Numbered from the stretch's first letter, positions 46,501 to 58,209 are shown. The stretch: DNA of 64,000 nt from Sinorhizobium sp. A49 (GCF_002002725.1 NZ_MUNW01000034.1:55048-119047), one strand, 5' to 3'. The notes: generated by a model not told the origin, from the letters alone. Numbers and translations: made by a program.

Positions 46501-47302
46501 GGCTTTTGTCTCCATGCATTAAAACTTCGAAAAAGGCGCGCAGGATAGCAGTCAGCGCCTCCGGTTTCTCGACGCAAGGGATATGCCCGGCATCGCGGAT
46601 GACCTCATAGCGGGCGCCGGGAATAAGGCGTGCCGTGGCAAGCACCACATCCGGCGGCGTCGAACCATCCTGGTCGCCGACGACGCAGAGAACGGGCACG
46701 GCGATGCGGGCCGCCGCTTCCGTATAGTCGGCGTCACGGATCGCGCCGCAGGTGGCGGCATAGCCCGTCGCCGACTGGCGGATCAGCATGTTGCGGTAGC
46801 CGATCAACGCCGCATTCTCCGGGCGTCGGAACTCGGGCGTGAACCAGCGTTCGAGGATGCCGTCGGCGATCGCTTCAATGCCGTGGGCTTCGATGGCGGC
46901 GATGCGCGTCGCCCACAGTTCCGGCGTACCGATCTTGTGGGCGGTGTCGCAGAGAACAAGGGCACGCACCAGATCCGGGCGCTGCTGGTAGAGCGACTGG
47001 GCGATCAATCCGCCGACCGAAAGCCCGCAGACGATTGCCTGTTTGACCGAGAGCATGTCGAGCAGGCCGGCAAGATCATTGGCGTGGTCTTCGATCGCGT
47101 ATGGCACCGGCCCGATGTCGGAGAGCCCATGACCGCGCTTGTCGTAAAGAACGATCGCGTATTCGCCGGCAAGACGCACGATGACATCACGCCAGATACG
47201 GAAATCCGTACCGAGCGAATTGGCAAAGACCAGCACCGGCCGTTCGGCCGTAGCGCCGATAACCTGGTAGTGGATGGTGATGTCGTTAATGCGGGCAAAC
47301 TG
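46493..47302 (-). CDS. pcaD: 3-oxoadipate enol-lactonase PcaD
   Basis: The 269-residue alpha/beta hydrolase has the nucleophile elbow CGLSVGGLIAQSL, an early VLVFANSLGTDFRIW oxyanion segment and the catalytic His in RDAGHIPCVEKPEA. It hydrolyses the enol-lactone to beta-ketoadipate. The start is a GTG at 47302, about nine bases after GAGGAG; no ATG fits. It is the first gene of pcaDCHGB, divergent from pcaQ. Confidence 0.93.
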   Translation of the reverse strand, partial: QFARINDITIHYQVIGATAERPVLVFANSLGTDFRIWRDVIVRLAGEYAIVLYDKRGHGLSDIGPVPYAIEDHANDLAGLLDMLSVKQAIVCGLSVGGLIAQSLYQQRPDLVRALVLCDTAHKIGTPELWATRIAAIEAHGIEAIADGILERWFTPEFRRPENAALIGYRNMLIRQSATGYAATCGAIRDADYTEAAARIAVPVLCVVGDQDGSTPPDVVLATARLIPGARYEVIRDAGHIPCVEKPEALTAILRAFFEVLMHGDKSHE

Positions 47303-47389
47303 CACGGCACTTCTCCTCTGCAATCAAATTGTCTGTTTAATCTGGTTAGGTAAAATGATATTTCACGGCATTCCATTAACTCAAGAGTT
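47303..47389. promoter_or_regulatory. pcaD-pcaQ divergent promoter with candidate PcaQ site
   Basis: The 87-base region holds GGTTA (47344-47348) next to TTTAATCT, giving on the minus strand CTAACC-AGAT-TAAAC, a partial match to the ATAACC-N4-GGTTAA site I recall for rhizobial PcaQ. Only the left half-site is good, so this is a candidate. Confidence 0.4.
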
Positions 47390-48325
47390 ATGAATTCGAT
47401 GATCGACGCCCGGGTCAAGTTTCGTCATCTGCAAACGTTTGTCGAGGTCGCAAGACAGAAGAGCGTCATGAAGGCGGCCGCACTCCTGCATGTCAGCCAG
47501 CCCGCCGTCACCAAGACCATCCGCGAGCTGGAAGAGGTTCTGGGCGTCGCCGTTTTCGAACGCGACGGACGCGGCATCAAGATCACTCGCTACGGCGAGG
47601 TCTTTCTTCGCCACGCAGGCGCGGCGCTGACGGCGCTTCGCCAGGGACTCGATTCGGTCTCTCAGGAACGCTCCGGCGACGGTGTACCAGTGCGCATCGG
47701 CGCCCTTCCGACAGTCTCGACGCGGATCATGCCGCGGGCGATGTCACTCTTCCTGAAGGAAGACACCGGTGCACGGATCAAGATCGTCACCGGTGAGAAT
47801 GCCGTGCTTCTCGAACAGTTGCGCGTCGGCGATCTGGACCTCGTCGTCGGCCGCCTGGCGGCGCCGGAAAAAATGACCGGCTTTTCCTTCGAGCACCTCT
47901 ATTCCGAACAGGTTGTCTTTGCCGTGCGCGCCGGTCATCCCTTGCTTTCCGGCACGCAATCAGCCTTCGCCCATCTCGGCGACTACCCGGTGCTGATGCC
48001 GACGCGCGCCTCGATCATTCGCCCCTTCGTCGAGCATTTTTTGATCGCCAACGGCATACCGGGCCTGCCCAACCAGATCGAAACCGTGTCCGATGCCTTC
48101 GGCCGCGCCTTCGTGCGCACGAGCGATGCGATCTGGATCATTTCAGCCGGTGTGGTCGCCAGCGACATCGAGGATGGCACGCTTGCTGTCTTGCCGATCG
48201 ACACCAGCGAGACCAAGGGACCGGTTGGCCTGACAATGCGTGCCGATGCCGTGCCGTCGTTACCGCTCGCCATCCTCATGCAGACCATCCGCGAGGCCGC
48301 CGGAGAGGCATCGGCCAAGACTTGA
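47390..48325 (+). CDS. pcaQ: PcaQ, LysR-type activator of the protocatechuate operon
   Basis: This 311-residue LysR protein has the helix-turn-helix AAALLHVSQPAVTKTIREL and the ligand domain opening VPVRIGALPTVSTRIMPRA, which match PcaQ of rhizobia from memory. It activates pcaDCHGB in response to beta-carboxymuconate in relatives. The start may be the ATG at 47399 (MIDARVKFRHLQTF) rather than 47390. It is divergent from pcaD. Confidence 0.92.
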   Translation: MNSMIDARVKFRHLQTFVEVARQKSVMKAAALLHVSQPAVTKTIRELEEVLGVAVFERDGRGIKITRYGEVFLRHAGAALTALRQGLDSVSQERSGDGVPVRIGALPTVSTRIMPRAMSLFLKEDTGARIKIVTGENAVLLEQLRVGDLDLVVGRLAAPEKMTGFSFEHLYSEQVVFAVRAGHPLLSGTQSAFAHLGDYPVLMPTRASIIRPFVEHFLIANGIPGLPNQIETVSDAFGRAFVRTSDAIWIISAGVVASDIEDGTLAVLPIDTSETKGPVGLTMRADAVPSLPLAILMQTIREAAGEASAKT

Positions 48326-48354
48326 CCGACGCCACCATACGGTCGCCCGCTTCG

Positions 48355-49392
48355 TCATGGCTTTGAAAAGATGACTTCCACGCGCCGGTTTGCATGACGC
48401 GCCTCGGGTCGATCCTGGCCATTGTCATCGGTTTCTCGATGCTTCGGCTCTTTCTCGCCCGCACCGGAAACCTCGAAAGCGACGTTGGCTAGACCGCCCC
48501 TGCCCACCAACCAATTCCTCACCGCAAAAGCGCGTTGTTCCGAAAGGCGCTGATTGTACGCCTCCTCGCCGAAGCCATCGGTATGTCCAACAACGCGAAC
48601 TTTTTGAACCTTCGCATCCGCGAGCATGCGCGCCACAGTATCGAGGTAGCCGTCGCTACTCTTGGCGATCGTCGCGGTATCAAAGTCGAACAGCAGCGTC
48701 GTCGGAATGGTGACGACCCGGTCGGTCGCGGTTTCGCTCACCTCGATCTGGTCTTCGTGCAGTTCCAGCGCCATGGCGCTAAGCCCGGTTGCAAGTGCCA
48801 GCATCGTCACGAAGTACAGGACGACCATCAGCCACCAAGCGGTATCGAGCGAACCCTTTGTCCAGATCCAGGAGGGGTCGTCCCTGTCAGATAGGCAGAA
48901 ATAGGCTTGCGCAGTCTTCGGCGGCGACCCGACCTTGATCTGGCGTTCCTCGGGAAGGCCGGCGAAATCGCCGGCAAGGACCAATTTTGCGTCAGGCTGC
49001 AAGCGGAGCCCGCCGAGATATTGCTTCTCGTCGTCGACGCAACGGTAAGTCAGCAGCCGGCGAACCAGCAGATACCCTAGAAAGAGCACGATGCCGGCGC
49101 CGAGGCTGGCGACTGCCACAGGCACAAGGTCAATACTGTCTTCAGCACGACGATTGAGAAGATAGAGTGCCGCGAGCATGATGCCGAAGACGACGCCGAG
49201 GACACGCGCCAGACCTTTGCACTCCCTCTTTTCAAGCGGCGGCGGCAAAAGCAGGAAGCCGCAGAGGGAAATCACCGCCCAGCCGGCGGTGGCAATCATG
49301 CCGGCATATTCAACCGCATTCGACAGTGGCCCCATGCGACGCAAGAACGGCGTCACCCATTCCCACCACTGCTGGAGATCGCCACCTTCCAT
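48355..49392 (-). CDS. Multi-span membrane protein with C-terminal OmpA peptidoglycan-binding domain
   Basis: The 345-residue protein has about four membrane segments (near residues 28-50, 64-82, 90-112 and 187-212) with a charged region of about 70 residues between the third and fourth. Then follows a C-terminal OmpA/MotB-like domain: LLFDFDTATIAKSSDGYL, VVGHTDGFGEEAYNQRLSEQ and ARHANRRVEVIF, with the Asp and Arg that grip diaminopimelate. It should anchor an inner-membrane assembly to the cell wall. It lies nine bases after an unrecognised gene, and the pair looks like one functional unit. The pair is not a MotAB or ExbBD arrangement I recognise. Confidence 0.8.
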   Translation of the reverse strand: MEGGDLQQWWEWVTPFLRRMGPLSNAVEYAGMIATAGWAVISLCGFLLLPPPLEKRECKGLARVLGVVFGIMLAALYLLNRRAEDSIDLVPVAVASLGAGIVLFLGYLLVRRLLTYRCVDDEKQYLGGLRLQPDAKLVLAGDFAGLPEERQIKVGSPPKTAQAYFCLSDRDDPSWIWTKGSLDTAWWLMVVLYFVTMLALATGLSAMALELHEDQIEVSETATDRVVTIPTTLLFDFDTATIAKSSDGYLDTVARMLADAKVQKVRVVGHTDGFGEEAYNQRLSEQRAFAVRNWLVGRGGLANVAFEVSGAGEKEPKHRETDDNGQDRPEARHANRRVEVIFSKP

Positions 49393-49401
49393 CGCCTGCC
49401 C

Positions 49402-50283
49402 CTAGAAGTTGACGGTGTGGCTCTTGGCAGTTTGGTACGAGACACTGTGTACTGCGGGATCGATCTCCGGCGGTGGCGTTCCCATGCTCAAGGTCTGGAA
49501 GCAATAGATGCCGGCTTTCAGCGGGCCAACGATAATCTTGGATTTCCCGAACTGAACGGGTGCATAGCGCGATTGGAAGAACCGGTCGACAATGAGCTTG
49601 TCGATGTGTGTCTCCAGCCGGAACTGGATTTGTGCCGCGCTCGCAGCGGCAGCGCCGCCGCCGCTGCCAAACGAGAATGCCAGCAAGCGCGTTTCCAACG
49701 AGGCAGCAAAAAGATCGAATGCACCGATGGCGGCAGCCTCGATGTCCGTGACGAAACGCACCATTCGGCTGCGCGAAAGCGCTTCGCGGACGAGCGCCCC
49801 GCTTTCCGCCCCTTCAGCCGCAAGCGCCTGCAGCGCTTTCAGATTGGTAAAATCGAACAGCGGCGCCGCGGTCTGTCCATCGGCTTCCTGCGTCGCCGGC
49901 CGCGCGAGCACCGGTATGCCATCAAGGCCGATCGCCTGAGACAGCGCGAGGAGGGCAACGATTGCCGTGAATTCGTCAAAGAGCGAGCCCGGCTCTGCAG
50001 CCGTACCATCCAGCCGCTCGTCCTCGATCAAACGCGGCAGTGCTTCCGGCCGGGTCTTGAGGGCTGTCGCGGCCTCCTCGGCCGCCCAGACAAATGCGGT
50101 GCGCAAATCATCGGCATCACGACCAAGCCCTCGGCCGAAAACGACGGAGCCGTCCGTACCCGCATCGACGATGGCTGTAGGCGCGGCCTTCACCGCACGC
50201 TCGACAAAACTGCCAAAGCTGCGACCGACCCGTTCCGCCAGGCCTCTTCCAAGGCTGCGGGTGACGGCAGAGATGACATTCAT
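49402..50283 (-). CDS. Uncharacterised protein paired with the OmpA-domain membrane protein
   Basis: The 293-residue protein has no signal peptide and no clear membrane helix. The N-terminal part is amphipathic (SLGRGLAERVGRSFGSFVER); an acidic helical middle follows, then a low-complexity FSFGSGGGAAAASAAQ loop and a beta-rich C-terminus ending KSHTVNF. I do not recognise a family. It precedes the OmpA-domain gene by nine bases, so the two are probably co-expressed. The ATG at 50283 was chosen because the longer frame upstream has an atypical N-terminus; the ribosome binding site is weak. Confidence 0.7.
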   Translation of the reverse strand: MNVISAVTRSLGRGLAERVGRSFGSFVERAVKAAPTAIVDAGTDGSVVFGRGLGRDADDLRTAFVWAAEEAATALKTRPEALPRLIEDERLDGTAAEPGSLFDEFTAIVALLALSQAIGLDGIPVLARPATQEADGQTAAPLFDFTNLKALQALAAEGAESGALVREALSRSRMVRFVTDIEAAAIGAFDLFAASLETRLLAFSFGSGGGAAAASAAQIQFRLETHIDKLIVDRFFQSRYAPVQFGKSKIIVGPLKAGIYCFQTLSMGTPPPEIDPAVHSVSYQTAKSHTVNF

Positions 50284-50379
50284 GGACGCACCGCCAGCCT
50301 GCTTCAACGAAGACGTGCAATCATAAGCCCGAGGTGGGTGCCGAACAAGATAGACAAAAAGGCGTACGCGGTCCGCAGC

Positions 50380-52226
<1,847 letters not shown>

Positions 52227-52285
52227 TCAATGGACATTTTGGCCAAGAAATTGCACTAATTGAACATCGGCTATGGATGAGAGCG

Positions 52286-53173
52286 ATGAAGAGAACCGTT
52301 CCGACCTACGAGCTTTATGGGGAAGAGACGGGAGAACGACCCGCTTTCTGGCTGCATTGCGAAACAATTCCATCACGCAGCAGCCTGTATCATTGGGAGA
52401 TCGAGCTGCATCGCCATCTGAGCTTCTTTCAGATCTTGTACATTGCCAGCGGATCTGGAGACGCGGTATTTGGCGACACGGCGCACCCTATTCGCCCTCC
52501 AGTGATGATCACGGTGCCGCCGGCGCTCAGCCACGGCTTCCGCTTCTCCCAAGATATCGACGGCTTTGTGTTCACCGTTCTCGCATCGCATTTGCGAGTA
52601 TCGCCCGGCGAGCGCAGCCGTCTCGGCGCCTGGATGGCGACGCCACGTATGACGGGCCTCGACGGCAGCGACGACGGCCGCTATGTGGCGCTGACCCTCG
52701 CCCGACTGGGCGCGGAGTGGGAAGCCAACCGCAGCCACCGCACCGACCTTCTCGATGCCTATCTGACGTCGGCGTTAACGCTGGGTGCGCGCCTCGATGA
52801 AGCGCGCCCTGTCGCGGACGACGCCGCCGACACGGAAAACGAGCGGCGCGTCGAACATTTCCTCGGTCTCGTCCAGCAACACCACCGCGCCCACAAACCG
52901 GCGGCGTTCTATGCACGCGAACTCAGCCTCTCGCCGACACATCTCAATCGCATAACCCGCAGCATCACCGGCCAAAGCGCGCACGAAGTCATCACGCGCA
53001 AGCTGACGGACGAAGCACGGCGCGAGCTCGTCTTTACCCGCGGCAGCGTACAAGAGATTAGCTTCCGGCTGGGCTTTGCCGATCCCGCCTATTTTTCGCG
53101 CTTTTTCCTGCGCCAGACGGGCATGACGCCCAGGGCCTGGCGCCTTGCCGAGCGCGCGAAGCTCGGCGCGTAG
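52286..53173 (+). CDS. pobR: PobR-like AraC-family regulator of pobA
   Basis: The 295-residue protein has an N-terminal cupin-type sensor domain (HLSFFQILYIASGSGDAVFG) and two C-terminal AraC helix-turn-helix motifs (AAFYARELSLSPTHLNRI and VQEISFRLGFADPAYFSRFF). Divergence from pobA over about 110 bases supports a role as the 4-hydroxybenzoate-responsive activator. An ATG three codons earlier (52277) is also possible. Confidence 0.88.
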   Translation: MKRTVPTYELYGEETGERPAFWLHCETIPSRSSLYHWEIELHRHLSFFQILYIASGSGDAVFGDTAHPIRPPVMITVPPALSHGFRFSQDIDGFVFTVLASHLRVSPGERSRLGAWMATPRMTGLDGSDDGRYVALTLARLGAEWEANRSHRTDLLDAYLTSALTLGARLDEARPVADDAADTENERRVEHFLGLVQQHHRAHKPAAFYARELSLSPTHLNRITRSITGQSAHEVITRKLTDEARRELVFTRGSVQEISFRLGFADPAYFSRFFLRQTGMTPRAWRLAERAKLGA

Positions 53174-53363
53174 CTCCCAAACCAGCATCCTGCGGACAAC
53201 ACAGGATCGCCGAACGCTCCTTGTCCTGCCCTCTGCGCGCTTTATCGTCGCATACGTGCGCCCGTTTCAGCCGGCGCCTTTGGAAGCGGAAAAAGGTTGC
53301 CGCCTACAATCTTGACAGTTGGCGTTGCCTCAGGAGATCTGGCAGCAAACCGCTCGCTTGCGG

Positions 53364-54905
53364 TCACGCTTGTGTGGAGGAGCATTCATAGAGGACTTTG
53401 CCAGTCGACACATCGATACCTGCCAGGCTCACTTCATATCCCCAAAGCCGGCTTATATGCGCAAGAGTCGCTCCTCGATTATTTTCCTCCAACAGAATGC
53501 CGTTCTTGATCACGTGCTTCAACCTAAGCTGGCGATCCCCCAGCAGATCGACATCCACCACCTGTATGTCCGGCCTATTGGCCGCCAGGTCGTAATTCCC
53601 TGCGAGCGCGGCACGTACGGCAGCGTAGCCCTGCTCGTTATGGATGGAAGTGACTTCGCAAAATTTGTTGGTCGCGTGGTCAGAAAGCCGAAACAGACGG
53701 AATTTGCGGATCAGCGCAGGGCTCAGATATTGCAGAATGAAAGACTCGTCGCGGTGGTTCTCCCAAGCGTCGATCAGCGTGCCCATCCAGTTGCCGTTGC
53801 CGGATATCCCGGGAAACCAATCCCGATCCTCCTGCGTCGGCTCGGTGCAGATGCGTTTGATATCCTGCATCATCGCAAAGCCCAGCGCGTAGGGGTTGAT
53901 GCCCGAAAAGCGGGTGTCGTCGAAGCTCGGTTGAAAAACAACGTTGGCGTGGCTTGATAGCAGCTCCAACATTGCGCCTTCACTGATCTGCCCCTGATCG
54001 AACAGTCTATTGATGATGGAATAGTGGACGAAGGTCGCACATCCCTCGTTCATCACTTTGGTCTGAATTTGCGGGTAGAAATATTGCGCGACAACGCGAA
54101 CAATTCTCAAGATCTCGCGCTGCCACGGCTCAAGGATCAGACTATGCTTTTCGAGGAAGTAAAGCAGATTTTCCTCGGGAAGATTAAGCACTTTCGTCCG
54201 CTCCAAAGCCTCGCGCTCCGCCTCCTCGGTGCCCGAACTCCCGCCTGCCGTCGGCAGCGTCCGCCATAAATCGCTGTAAGTCTGCTCTTCGTATTCCAGT
54301 CGCTCGCGGGCCCGCTCCATCTCCTTTGCCGATGAGAGCCGAGGCGGACGGCGATAATGGAATACGCCGTGATCCTGTAGGGCATGCGCCGAATCGAGAA
54401 TCTCCTCCACCGCATTCAGTCCATGCCGTTCCTCGCATTTGGCGATGTATTTCTTGGCGAAGTCCATGTAGCTGAGGATCCCGCTGGCATCCGTCCACTG
54501 GCGGAACAGATAGTTGTTCTTGAAGAAGTGATTGTGGCCGAAGGCGGCATGCGCGGTGACCAGCGCCTGCATCGGCATCGTGTTTTCTTCCATGAGATAG
54601 GTTATGCAGGGATTGGAATTGATCACGAGTTCATAGGCCAGCCCGCGATAGCCTTTTTGATAGAGTTGGCTTTCGAAAACGAAGCGTTTGCCAAACGACC
54701 AGTGCTGATACATCAACGGCATGCCGACGGATGAATAGGCGTCGAGCATCTGTTCAGAGGAGATGATCTCGATCTGGTTCGGATAGACGTTCAGTCCCAT
54801 CTCATCGATCGCAATCGCCTCTATCGCATCATAGGCGCGCGAAAGCGTCGCAAAATTCCATTCGGAACCGTCGAACAGCAGGCTGGAGACTGGCCGTTTC
54901 GCCAT
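53364..54905 (-). CDS. spoVR: SpoVR family protein (YcgB-like)
   Basis: The 513-residue soluble protein has the SpoVR landmarks: EWNFATLSRAYDAIEAIAID, MPLMYQHWSFGKRF, TAHAAFGHNHFFKNNYLF and ILRIVRVVAQYFYPQIQTKV with NEGCATFVHY. Conserved His and Glu residues (HWSF, HAAFGHNH, NEGCATFVHY) look like a metal site, but no activity is proven. It is third in the operon prkA-yeaH-spoVR, a conserved stress and stationary-phase set, behind an EcfG-type promoter. Confidence 0.94.
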   Translation of the reverse strand: MAKRPVSSLLFDGSEWNFATLSRAYDAIEAIAIDEMGLNVYPNQIEIISSEQMLDAYSSVGMPLMYQHWSFGKRFVFESQLYQKGYRGLAYELVINSNPCITYLMEENTMPMQALVTAHAAFGHNHFFKNNYLFRQWTDASGILSYMDFAKKYIAKCEERHGLNAVEEILDSAHALQDHGVFHYRRPPRLSSAKEMERARERLEYEEQTYSDLWRTLPTAGGSSGTEEAEREALERTKVLNLPEENLLYFLEKHSLILEPWQREILRIVRVVAQYFYPQIQTKVMNEGCATFVHYSIINRLFDQGQISEGAMLELLSSHANVVFQPSFDDTRFSGINPYALGFAMMQDIKRICTEPTQEDRDWFPGISGNGNWMGTLIDAWENHRDESFILQYLSPALIRKFRLFRLSDHATNKFCEVTSIHNEQGYAAVRAALAGNYDLAANRPDIQVVDVDLLGDRQLRLKHVIKNGILLEENNRGATLAHISRLWGYEVSLAGIDVSTGKVLYECSSTQA

Positions 54906-54917
54906 TCGGTCGCCCCC

Positions 54918-56234
54918 TCACCTGCGCAATTGAACGGGTTGATGCCGGGCAAAGAGTTTACGGAAGACAGGGTAAATGTCGGCGGGCCTTGCAACGCGCG
55001 TCATCTGGAAATTCGGCACCACGCAGTCGACCGTGCGATAGGCCCGCCAAAGCGAGGTGCCGTTGTCCGTCGACCCGAAGATCTCGCTTTCGCGCTCATC
55101 GATGATCTCGACATAGGCGTAATACTGGCACAGACGCATGAGCTTCTCCCGCAGAAGCTCGGCGCACCGATCCGAGTCGCCGTTGGCATTGTCGCCATCG
55201 GAAGCTTGGGCCGCATATATGTTCCAGAGGTTCGAAGGATAGCGGTCCTCGATGATCCGCAGCATTTCCTCAAGCGCCGTGGAAACGACCGTGCCGCCGC
55301 TCAGCTTGCTGAAAAAGAACGTCTCCTCGTCAACTTCCCGCGCCTCATCCGTGTGGCGGATGAACACGATATCGATCCGTTCGTAACGGCGCTTAAGAAA
55401 TAAGTGCAAGAGAACGAAGAAGCGCTTGGCAAGGTCCTTCTCGCGCTCCCCCATCGAGGCAGAGACGTCCATAAGGCAGAACATCACCGCGCTCGCATTC
55501 GGCAAAGGCTGACGTTCGAAACGGTTGAACCGCACGTCGACGGGATCGACATAGGCGATACGCAGCCGCCGCCGTTCGACGGCTGCCAGTTCTTCGCGCA
55601 GGTGCGAGAGCCTGCGGCGCTGCTGCAGGGATGGTTCGTCCTCCTGTTCCAGCGCTGCGATCTCTTCTGCAAGAGCCTGAAATTCCCTCTCGCTTGGGCG
55701 GCGCAGGGCCATGCGCCGCCCAAAGCTGTTGCGCATCGTTCGTCCGACATTGATATTGCAAGGCGTGCCCACCGTCGAGAAACCGACGCGATGGGACTTG
55801 TAGCTGACGGTTTCCCGCAGGTTCAGCTTCACCATATCCGGAAGCTCCAGATCTTCGAAGAAAAGATCGAGCACTTCCTCGCGCGACAGCACGAAAAGAA
55901 AGTCGTCCGTGTTTTCGCCTCGTCCGGGCCTGGCGGCCCCACCACCGCCTCCTTTTTCCGGCTTATTAAGTCGGTCTCCCGGAGAAAAGGTCTCGTTTCC
56001 GGGCAGGACATAGTTCCGCTCACCGCTGGCGCGCGAATGCTGAAAGCTGGGCTCGTCCGCACCACGCTTCGGGATCGGAACGCCGTGGGCGGCGTCCACA
56101 TCGGTGATCCTGTCCGACTTTATCTGATCCCTTATCGTCCGCTTCAATTCCTCCCGGACCCGCTTAAAAAAGCGCTGCCGGTTGCCGAGACTCCTGTCCT
56201 TGGGGTTGAGCCGGCGATCGATGAAATTTGGCAT
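54918..56234 (-). CDS. yeaH: YeaH/YhbH family protein (DUF444)
   Basis: The 438-residue protein opens with MPNFIDRRLNPKDRSLGNRQ, has a Gly-rich linker near residues 100-110, and carries a von Willebrand A-like domain with a metal motif LMDVSASMG in its C-terminal half. It accompanies PrkA in many bacteria and is probably a partner or target of that kinase. The start at 56234 gives the standard N-terminus; the frame runs 20 codons further upstream into the prkA end. It lies 25 bases after prkA and 12 before spoVR. Confidence 0.94.
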   Translation of the reverse strand: MPNFIDRRLNPKDRSLGNRQRFFKRVREELKRTIRDQIKSDRITDVDAAHGVPIPKRGADEPSFQHSRASGERNYVLPGNETFSPGDRLNKPEKGGGGGAARPGRGENTDDFLFVLSREEVLDLFFEDLELPDMVKLNLRETVSYKSHRVGFSTVGTPCNINVGRTMRNSFGRRMALRRPSEREFQALAEEIAALEQEDEPSLQQRRRLSHLREELAAVERRRLRIAYVDPVDVRFNRFERQPLPNASAVMFCLMDVSASMGEREKDLAKRFFVLLHLFLKRRYERIDIVFIRHTDEAREVDEETFFFSKLSGGTVVSTALEEMLRIIEDRYPSNLWNIYAAQASDGDNANGDSDRCAELLREKLMRLCQYYAYVEIIDERESEIFGSTDNGTSLWRAYRTVDCVVPNFQMTRVARPADIYPVFRKLFARHQPVQLRR

Positions 56235-56259
56235 AAGCCCATCCCCCGCTTGCACATCG

Positions 56260-58209
56260 TCAACCTGCCTTGTTGACCCGCATGTACCAGTCAACGAGCC
56301 GCCGGACTTGGCGCTCGGTGTAGCCCCGTTCGGTCATGCGTTCAACGAATTCAGCATGTTGCTTCTCGGTCGCGCTATCCTTCTTCGAGCCGAAGCTGAT
56401 GACCGGCAAAAGGTCCTCGACCTGGCCGAACATGCGCTTTTCGATCACTTCCCGGAGCTTTTCGTAACTTGTCCAGGCGGGGTTGCGCCCATTGTTCCTG
56501 GCGCGGGCACGCAGGGTGAACTTTACGACTTCGTTGCGGAAATCCTTAGGGTTTGCAATCCCTGCGGGCTTTTCGATCTGCGACAACTCGCCATCGAGAA
56601 CGTTGCGATTCAGGATCTGACCCGTATCGGGATCCTTGAAGTCCTGATCTTCAAGCCAGGCATCCGCGTAAGAGATGTAGCGGTCGAACAGGTTTTGACC
56701 ATACTCACTATAGGATTCGAGATAGGCCTTCTGGATCTCGTGACCGATGAACTCGGCATAGCGGGCGGCGAGCTCCGACCGGATGAAATCGAGATAATTC
56801 GCTTCAGTCTCCTTGGGAAACTGCTCCCGTCGGATAGCCTGTTCCAGGATGTACATCAGATGAACCGAATCCGCCGCGACTTCCTTGGTGTCGTAATTAA
56901 AGGTCTCCGACAGCACCTTGAAGGCAAAGCGGGTGCTGACGCCGTTCATGCCCTCATCGACGCCTGCAGCATCGCGATATTCCTGCAGGGACTTCGCCTT
57001 GGGATCGGTATCTTTCAGGTTCTCGCCGTCATAGACCCGCATCTTCGTATAGGTCGGCGAGTTTTCGTGTAGCGCGAGGCGCGTCGCCACCGTGAAGCGG
57101 CTAAGGTTCTCCAGCACCTCGGGCGCGCAGGGGCTTTTTGCCAACTCGCTCTCGCGCAGCAGCTTTTCATAGATCAGCCGTTCCTCCGTGACACGCAGGC
57201 AATAGGGAACCTTGACGACCAGTATCCGGTCGAGAAAGGCCTCATTGTTCTTGTTGTGCTTGAATTGGAGCCATTCGGACTCGTTGGAATGGGCGAGTAC
57301 GATGCCATGGTAGGGAAAGGCGCCAAAGTTCTCTGTTCCATTGTAGCTTCCTTCCTGCGTGGCGGTGAGCAGGGGATGCAGAACCTTGATCGGCGCCTTG
57401 AACATCTCGACGAATTCGAGCAGCCCTTGCGTGGTCCTGTTGAGCCCACCGCTATAGGAGTAGGCGTCGGGATCGGCTTGGCTGAAATTCTCGAGCTGGC
57501 GGATATCGACCTTGCCGACCAGCGCGGAAATGTCCTGGTTGTTCTCGTCGCCTGGCTCAGTCTTGGCGATGGCGATTTGGCGCAGTCGCGATGGCATGAG
57601 CTTGACGACGCTGAACTTCGAAATATCGCCGCCGATTTCGTCCAGCCGTTTGGCCGCCCAAGGCGATACCAAGTCGGTGAGCCGTCTCTTCGCAATTCCG
57701 TACTTGTCTTCCAGCAACTCACCCATGCGATCGCGGTTAAACAAGCCAAGGGGCGATTCAAAGACGGGGCTTATCTTGCCGTCGATAGCCAACGTGTAGA
57801 TCGGTTGCTGTTCCATCAGCTTCTTGAGACGCTCGGCAAGTGACGATTTGCCACCACCCACCGGCCCCAAGAGATAAAGAATCTGCTTGCGTTCCTCGAG
57901 CCCCTGAGCGGCATATCGAAAATATCCGACGATCCGCTCAATCGTATCCTCCATTCCATAGAAGTCCGAGAAGGAAGGGTAGATCTTGATGGTGCGGTTA
58001 GCGAAAATCCGACCGAGGCGCTCATCCGCGCTGGTGTCTATCAGTTGAGGTTCGCCGATGGCGGCCACCATGCGCTCTGGCGCAGTGGCGTACATGCTCC
58101 TGTCGTCGCGACAGGCCAGGAGATACTCCTGTAGACTTAAACTCTCTTGCACTCCACTTGCGTAAGTCTTCGAAAAAAGGTCGAAGACATCGCCGTCACT
58201 GACGCTCAT
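56260..58209 (-). CDS. prkA: PrkA family serine protein kinase
   Basis: The 649-residue protein has an AAA-type domain with Walker A LLGPVGGGKSSLAERL near residue 110 and a C-terminal domain distantly like protein kinases. It matches the PrkA/YeaG family that phosphorylates target proteins and supports survival under nutrient stress. The ATG at 58209 follows GGAGGG by about five bases. It heads prkA-yeaH-spoVR; the GGAAC-N16-CGTT promoter upstream points to general stress control. Confidence 0.95.
   Translation of the reverse strand: MSVSDGDVFDLFSKTYASGVQESLSLQEYLLACRDDRSMYATAPERMVAAIGEPQLIDTSADERLGRIFANRTIKIYPSFSDFYGMEDTIERIVGYFRYAAQGLEERKQILYLLGPVGGGKSSLAERLKKLMEQQPIYTLAIDGKISPVFESPLGLFNRDRMGELLEDKYGIAKRRLTDLVSPWAAKRLDEIGGDISKFSVVKLMPSRLRQIAIAKTEPGDENNQDISALVGKVDIRQLENFSQADPDAYSYSGGLNRTTQGLLEFVEMFKAPIKVLHPLLTATQEGSYNGTENFGAFPYHGIVLAHSNESEWLQFKHNKNNEAFLDRILVVKVPYCLRVTEERLIYEKLLRESELAKSPCAPEVLENLSRFTVATRLALHENSPTYTKMRVYDGENLKDTDPKAKSLQEYRDAAGVDEGMNGVSTRFAFKVLSETFNYDTKEVAADSVHLMYILEQAIRREQFPKETEANYLDFIRSELAARYAEFIGHEIQKAYLESYSEYGQNLFDRYISYADAWLEDQDFKDPDTGQILNRNVLDGELSQIEKPAGIANPKDFRNEVVKFTLRARARNNGRNPAWTSYEKLREVIEKRMFGQVEDLLPVISFGSKKDSATEKQHAEFVERMTERGYTERQVRRLVDWYMRVNKAG

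Noticed and set aside
48355..50283. Zorya-type defence system
   Set aside because: There is an OmpA-domain protein but no MotA-like ZorA, no ZorC/ZorD/ZorE-like gene, and the membrane topology differs from ZorB.
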